Below are positions 3,429 through 5,403 of a stretch of 5,403 nt of DNA, in pieces (positions within the stretch are counted from its first letter, which is position 1; every line of letters begins with the position of its first letter). The notes beneath the pieces are model-generated. The model was not told the origin of the DNA. It did no database searches and was given only the letters and a program-made list of their open reading frames with translations. Source of the DNA: DAOVDI01 sp965373045. GTDB taxonomy: Bacteria; Acidobacteriota; Aminicenantia; Aminicenantales; Aminicenantaceae. The DNA lies in contig CBDVEQ010000178.1 of the NCBI GenBank assembly GCA_965373045.1, positions 1-5,403 of the forward strand, read 5' to 3'. The translations under genes were made by a program, and so were the position numbers.

Positions 3429-5403
3429 GTGAGAAAGAAAAAGATTGCCTACTTCATCTTCGGATGCTTCGTTCTGTCCCTGTTCATTGCTGCCGCAGAA
3501 AAGTCAGACCTTCCCGAGCGCTTCCGGAAATGGCTGGAGCAGGAGGTGGTGTATATCATCGCTCCCCTGGAGAAAGAAGTCTTCCTGAAGCTCAAGACAG
3601 ACCGCGAGCGCGATCTTTTCATCAAGGCTTTCTGGAAGCAAAGGGATCCCACTCTCAGTACTCCAGAGAACGAATTCAAGACGGAGCACTACAGGAGAAT
3701 CAGCCACGTCAATCACTTTTACGGCCGCGCTTCCGTCAAGGCCGGCTGGAGGACCGATCGGGGTCGCATCTACATCATTCTTGGTGAGCCCAACGATGTT
3801 CAGAGCTTCGAGGGAAAATCCCAGGTCTACAACACGGAGGTCTGGTTTTATCAGGGGTTGACTGACAGGGGGCTTCCCCCCGGTTTCAACCTGGTCTTTT
3901 TCCAGGAAGGCGGCATCGGGGAGTATCGGCTGTATAGCCCGCTGGGAGACGGGCCTCAGGCCCTAATGACCTCGTATTTCGGCGATCCGGCCAATTACCT
4001 TGCCGCCTACCAGCGGCTGCAGGAGTTCGAGCCAGGACTGGCGCCCTATTCCATGACATTAATTCCCGGTGAGCAGTCGGCGGTCCTGGGCCGGCCCTCT
4101 ATGTCCTCCGACATCCTGATCAATCGTGTGGAGAGCATGCCCATCCGGGAAATCGAAGTGCGCTATGCCCGAAAGTTTCTGGAGTACAAGAACCTTGTCG
4201 AGGTGGAGTACTCGGCCAACTACATGGACAGTGACACTATGGTCATGGTCACCCGTGATCCCTCAGGCCTTTACTTCGTGCATTACTCCATCGAACCCAA
4301 GCGGCTTTCCGTCAACCAGTACCAGAAAAAATATTACACGACGCTCAAGCTCAACGGCATGGTGGTGGATAAGCAGGGCAGGACCATCTACCAGTTCGAA
4401 AAGACCATTCGCCTCGAGTTCGAAGAAGACAGGATGAAACAGATCAGCCACCGGCCGCTCAGCATCCGCGACATGTTCCCGCTGATCCCCGGCGAATACA
4501 ATCTGACCGTGCTGGTCAAGAACGAAATCTCCAAGGAGTTCACTACCCTGGAGAGCAACCTGATCATCCCGGTTGCTTCGGATGATTTGCAGATGACCTC
4601 GCTGCTGCTCGGCTTTCATATGACGGACGATCCGCCCCAGGGCAATCGGCTGCGTCCCTTCCAGGCGGGTCGTAACCGGATCAGTTTTCAGCCCAACCGG
4701 GTTTTCCTGCGCAAGGACGACCTGGTGGTGGCCTTCCAGATTTACGGCCTGACTCCCGAACAGCGTGAGAGGGCCGAGATCCGGTATGTCTTCCTCAGGA
4801 ACGGGAATGTCTTCCGCAATCTCACCCGAAAGGCCTCCACCTTTCCCGATGCCCCAAACTACGTGGAAAGCCTTACCCTCGGGGATTTCCCGCCTGCCCA
4901 CTACCGGGTACATGTATCCCTTATTCTGGATGGAAGCGAGGTCCTCTCCGACAGCGATGAATTCGACGTCACTTTCATGGACAGTATCCCCCGGCCCTGG
5001 ATATACGGCGGCCTGCTGGCTGGAACCCATCACCCCATCTATGCTTATATCACTGGGATGCAGTTGTTCAACAGCGGCCGCATCAATGAATCCCGCGACA
5101 TGCTGGAGAAAGCCTACAGGGCGGATCCACAGAATGCGGATTTCGCCCTGAACCTGGCCCGCCTCTATATTCAGGTGAAAGACTATCGTATGGTGCCCCC
5201 TGTGTTGAAACCGCTGATGGAACGGACCGAGCCTACCTCATTCGAGGTCTTCTTTCTGCTGGGCCGCTCTTTCCAGGCGCTGGGAGAGCTGGCCCAGGCG
5301 GTCGAGATATTTGATCAAGCCATGACCCATCACGGACTCAGCACCAACCTGCTCAACGCCGCGGGAGAGTGTTACTGCCAGTTGGGAAAAATGCAGGAAG
5401 CTC
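3429..5403 (+). CDS. GWxTD-domain protein with C-terminal TPRs (3' end outside window)
   Basis: The reading frame is open from GTG to the window edge: 658 complete residues and no stop. Residues 1-23 (basic RKKK, hydrophobic core, AAA before EKSD) look like a Sec signal peptide. The GWxTD domain spans about 65-170. It has FWKQRDPT at 68-75, then a helix, GWRTDRGRIY at 106-115 and ILGEP at 117-121, close to the family signature (GWxTD, then DRGRIYI-x-x-GxP). Residues 171-380 are mixed and strand-rich. Residues 385-515 look like an extracytoplasmic beta domain. From 536 there are at least three and a half TPR units. GWxTD function is unknown. A periplasmic or envelope scaffold role is inferred from the signal peptide and TPRs. 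C13 lies too early in the hydrophobic segment for a convincing lipobox. The gene is far more GC-rich than its neighbours and has its own promoter. Confidence 0.85.
   Translation, partial: MRKKKIAYFIFGCFVLSLFIAAAEKSDLPERFRKWLEQEVVYIIAPLEKEVFLKLKTDRERDLFIKAFWKQRDPTLSTPENEFKTEHYRRISHVNHFYGRASVKAGWRTDRGRIYIILGEPNDVQSFEGKSQVYNTEVWFYQGLTDRGLPPGFNLVFFQEGGIGEYRLYSPLGDGPQALMTSYFGDPANYLAAYQRLQEFEPGLAPYSMTLIPGEQSAVLGRPSMSSDILINRVESMPIREIEVRYARKFLEYKNLVEVEYSANYMDSDTMVMVTRDPSGLYFVHYSIEPKRLSVNQYQKKYYTTLKLNGMVVDKQGRTIYQFEKTIRLEFEEDRMKQISHRPLSIRDMFPLIPGEYNLTVLVKNEISKEFTTLESNLIIPVASDDLQMTSLLLGFHMTDDPPQGNRLRPFQAGRNRISFQPNRVFLRKDDLVVAFQIYGLTPEQRERAEIRYVFLRNGNVFRNLTRKASTFPDAPNYVESLTLGDFPPAHYRVHVSLILDGSEVLSDSDEFDVTFMDSIPRPWIYGGLLAGTHHPIYAYITGMQLFNSGRINESRDMLEKAYRADPQNADFALNLARLYIQVKDYRMVPPVLKPLMERTEPTSFEVFFLLGRSFQALGELAQAVEIFDQAMTHHGLSTNLLNAAGECYCQLGKMQEA
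5034..5403 (+). repeat. C-terminal TPR array of the GWxTD protein
   Basis: Residues 536-658 divide into 34-residue units: 536-569, 570-603, 604-637 and an incomplete unit from 638. TPR-like positions are visible: G543/L546/F547 with A562 and DP at 566-567 in unit 1, A577/L579/Y580 in unit 2, G612/F615/G619/A622/F628/A631 in unit 3, and A644/Y649/G653/A658 in unit 4. Such arrays form paired helices and usually bind peptides or proteins. The array is cut by the window edge, so its full size is unknown. Confidence 0.8.

Noticed and set aside
4263..5033. 256-codon open frame on the minus strand
   Set aside because: It lies wholly antisense to the GWxTD/TPR frame, which has clear motifs, a signal peptide and a ribosome site. 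The translation shows no recognisable domain, and long antisense frames are common in GC-rich genes.
4126..5151. Two plus-strand open frames (4126-4437 and 4765-5151)
   Set aside because: They overlap the GWxTD frame in another phase, are rich in Ser/Pro/Arg as expected for frame shadows, and lack ribosome sites.

Overview
The window looks like chromosomal sequence from a Gram-negative, probably anaerobic or environmental bacterium. Three products carry Sec-type signal peptides, one is a small polytopic membrane protein, and the right-hand gene encodes a GWxTD-domain protein. From general knowledge, that family is seen mainly in Acidobacteriota, Candidatus Aminicenantes and related or deltaproteobacterial (Desulfobacterota) lineages. 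The sequence alone does not settle the phylum.

Layout: three genes are transcribed leftward and one rightward, with a 330-bp divergent intergenic region between them. In leftward transcription order they are a secreted C45-family autoproteolytic acyltransferase/hydrolase (1764-3098), a three-helix DUF4405-type membrane protein with a histidine pair (1003-1629), and a secreted DUF4097-like beta-solenoid protein with a strict 18-residue DGSG repeat (150-920). Rightward from a GTG start at 3429 runs a GWxTD/TPR protein of at least 658 residues, which leaves the window without a stop codon.

The leftward genes appear to be separate transcription units. DUF4405 has a near-consensus sigma70 promoter (TTGACA, 17 bp, TATATT) so close to its ATG that the transcript should be leaderless. 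A compact terminator hairpin follows its stop codon. DUF4097 has its own good ribosome binding site and a long inverted repeat after its stop. The GWxTD gene has a sigma70-like promoter at 3281-3308, a leader of about 114 nt and an AAGGAG ribosome binding site.

The least expected item is the 134-bp gap between C45 and DUF4405. An imperfect 14-15 bp hairpin (1668-1714) abuts the DUF4405 -35 box. On the leftward strand its loop displays most of a 10-nt perfect match to the anti-Shine-Dalgarno tail of 16S rRNA (TCACCTCCTT). It could be a terminator, an operator or a C-rich-loop small RNA.

Base composition changes sharply. The leftward block is AT-rich, most strongly in DUF4405, while the GWxTD gene is GC-rich (about 57% in a sampled 60-base line) with mostly G/C-ending codons. 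All recognised proteins act in or beyond the cytoplasmic membrane, but nothing here proves a shared pathway. I found no rRNA, tRNA, CRISPR array or intact mobile element.
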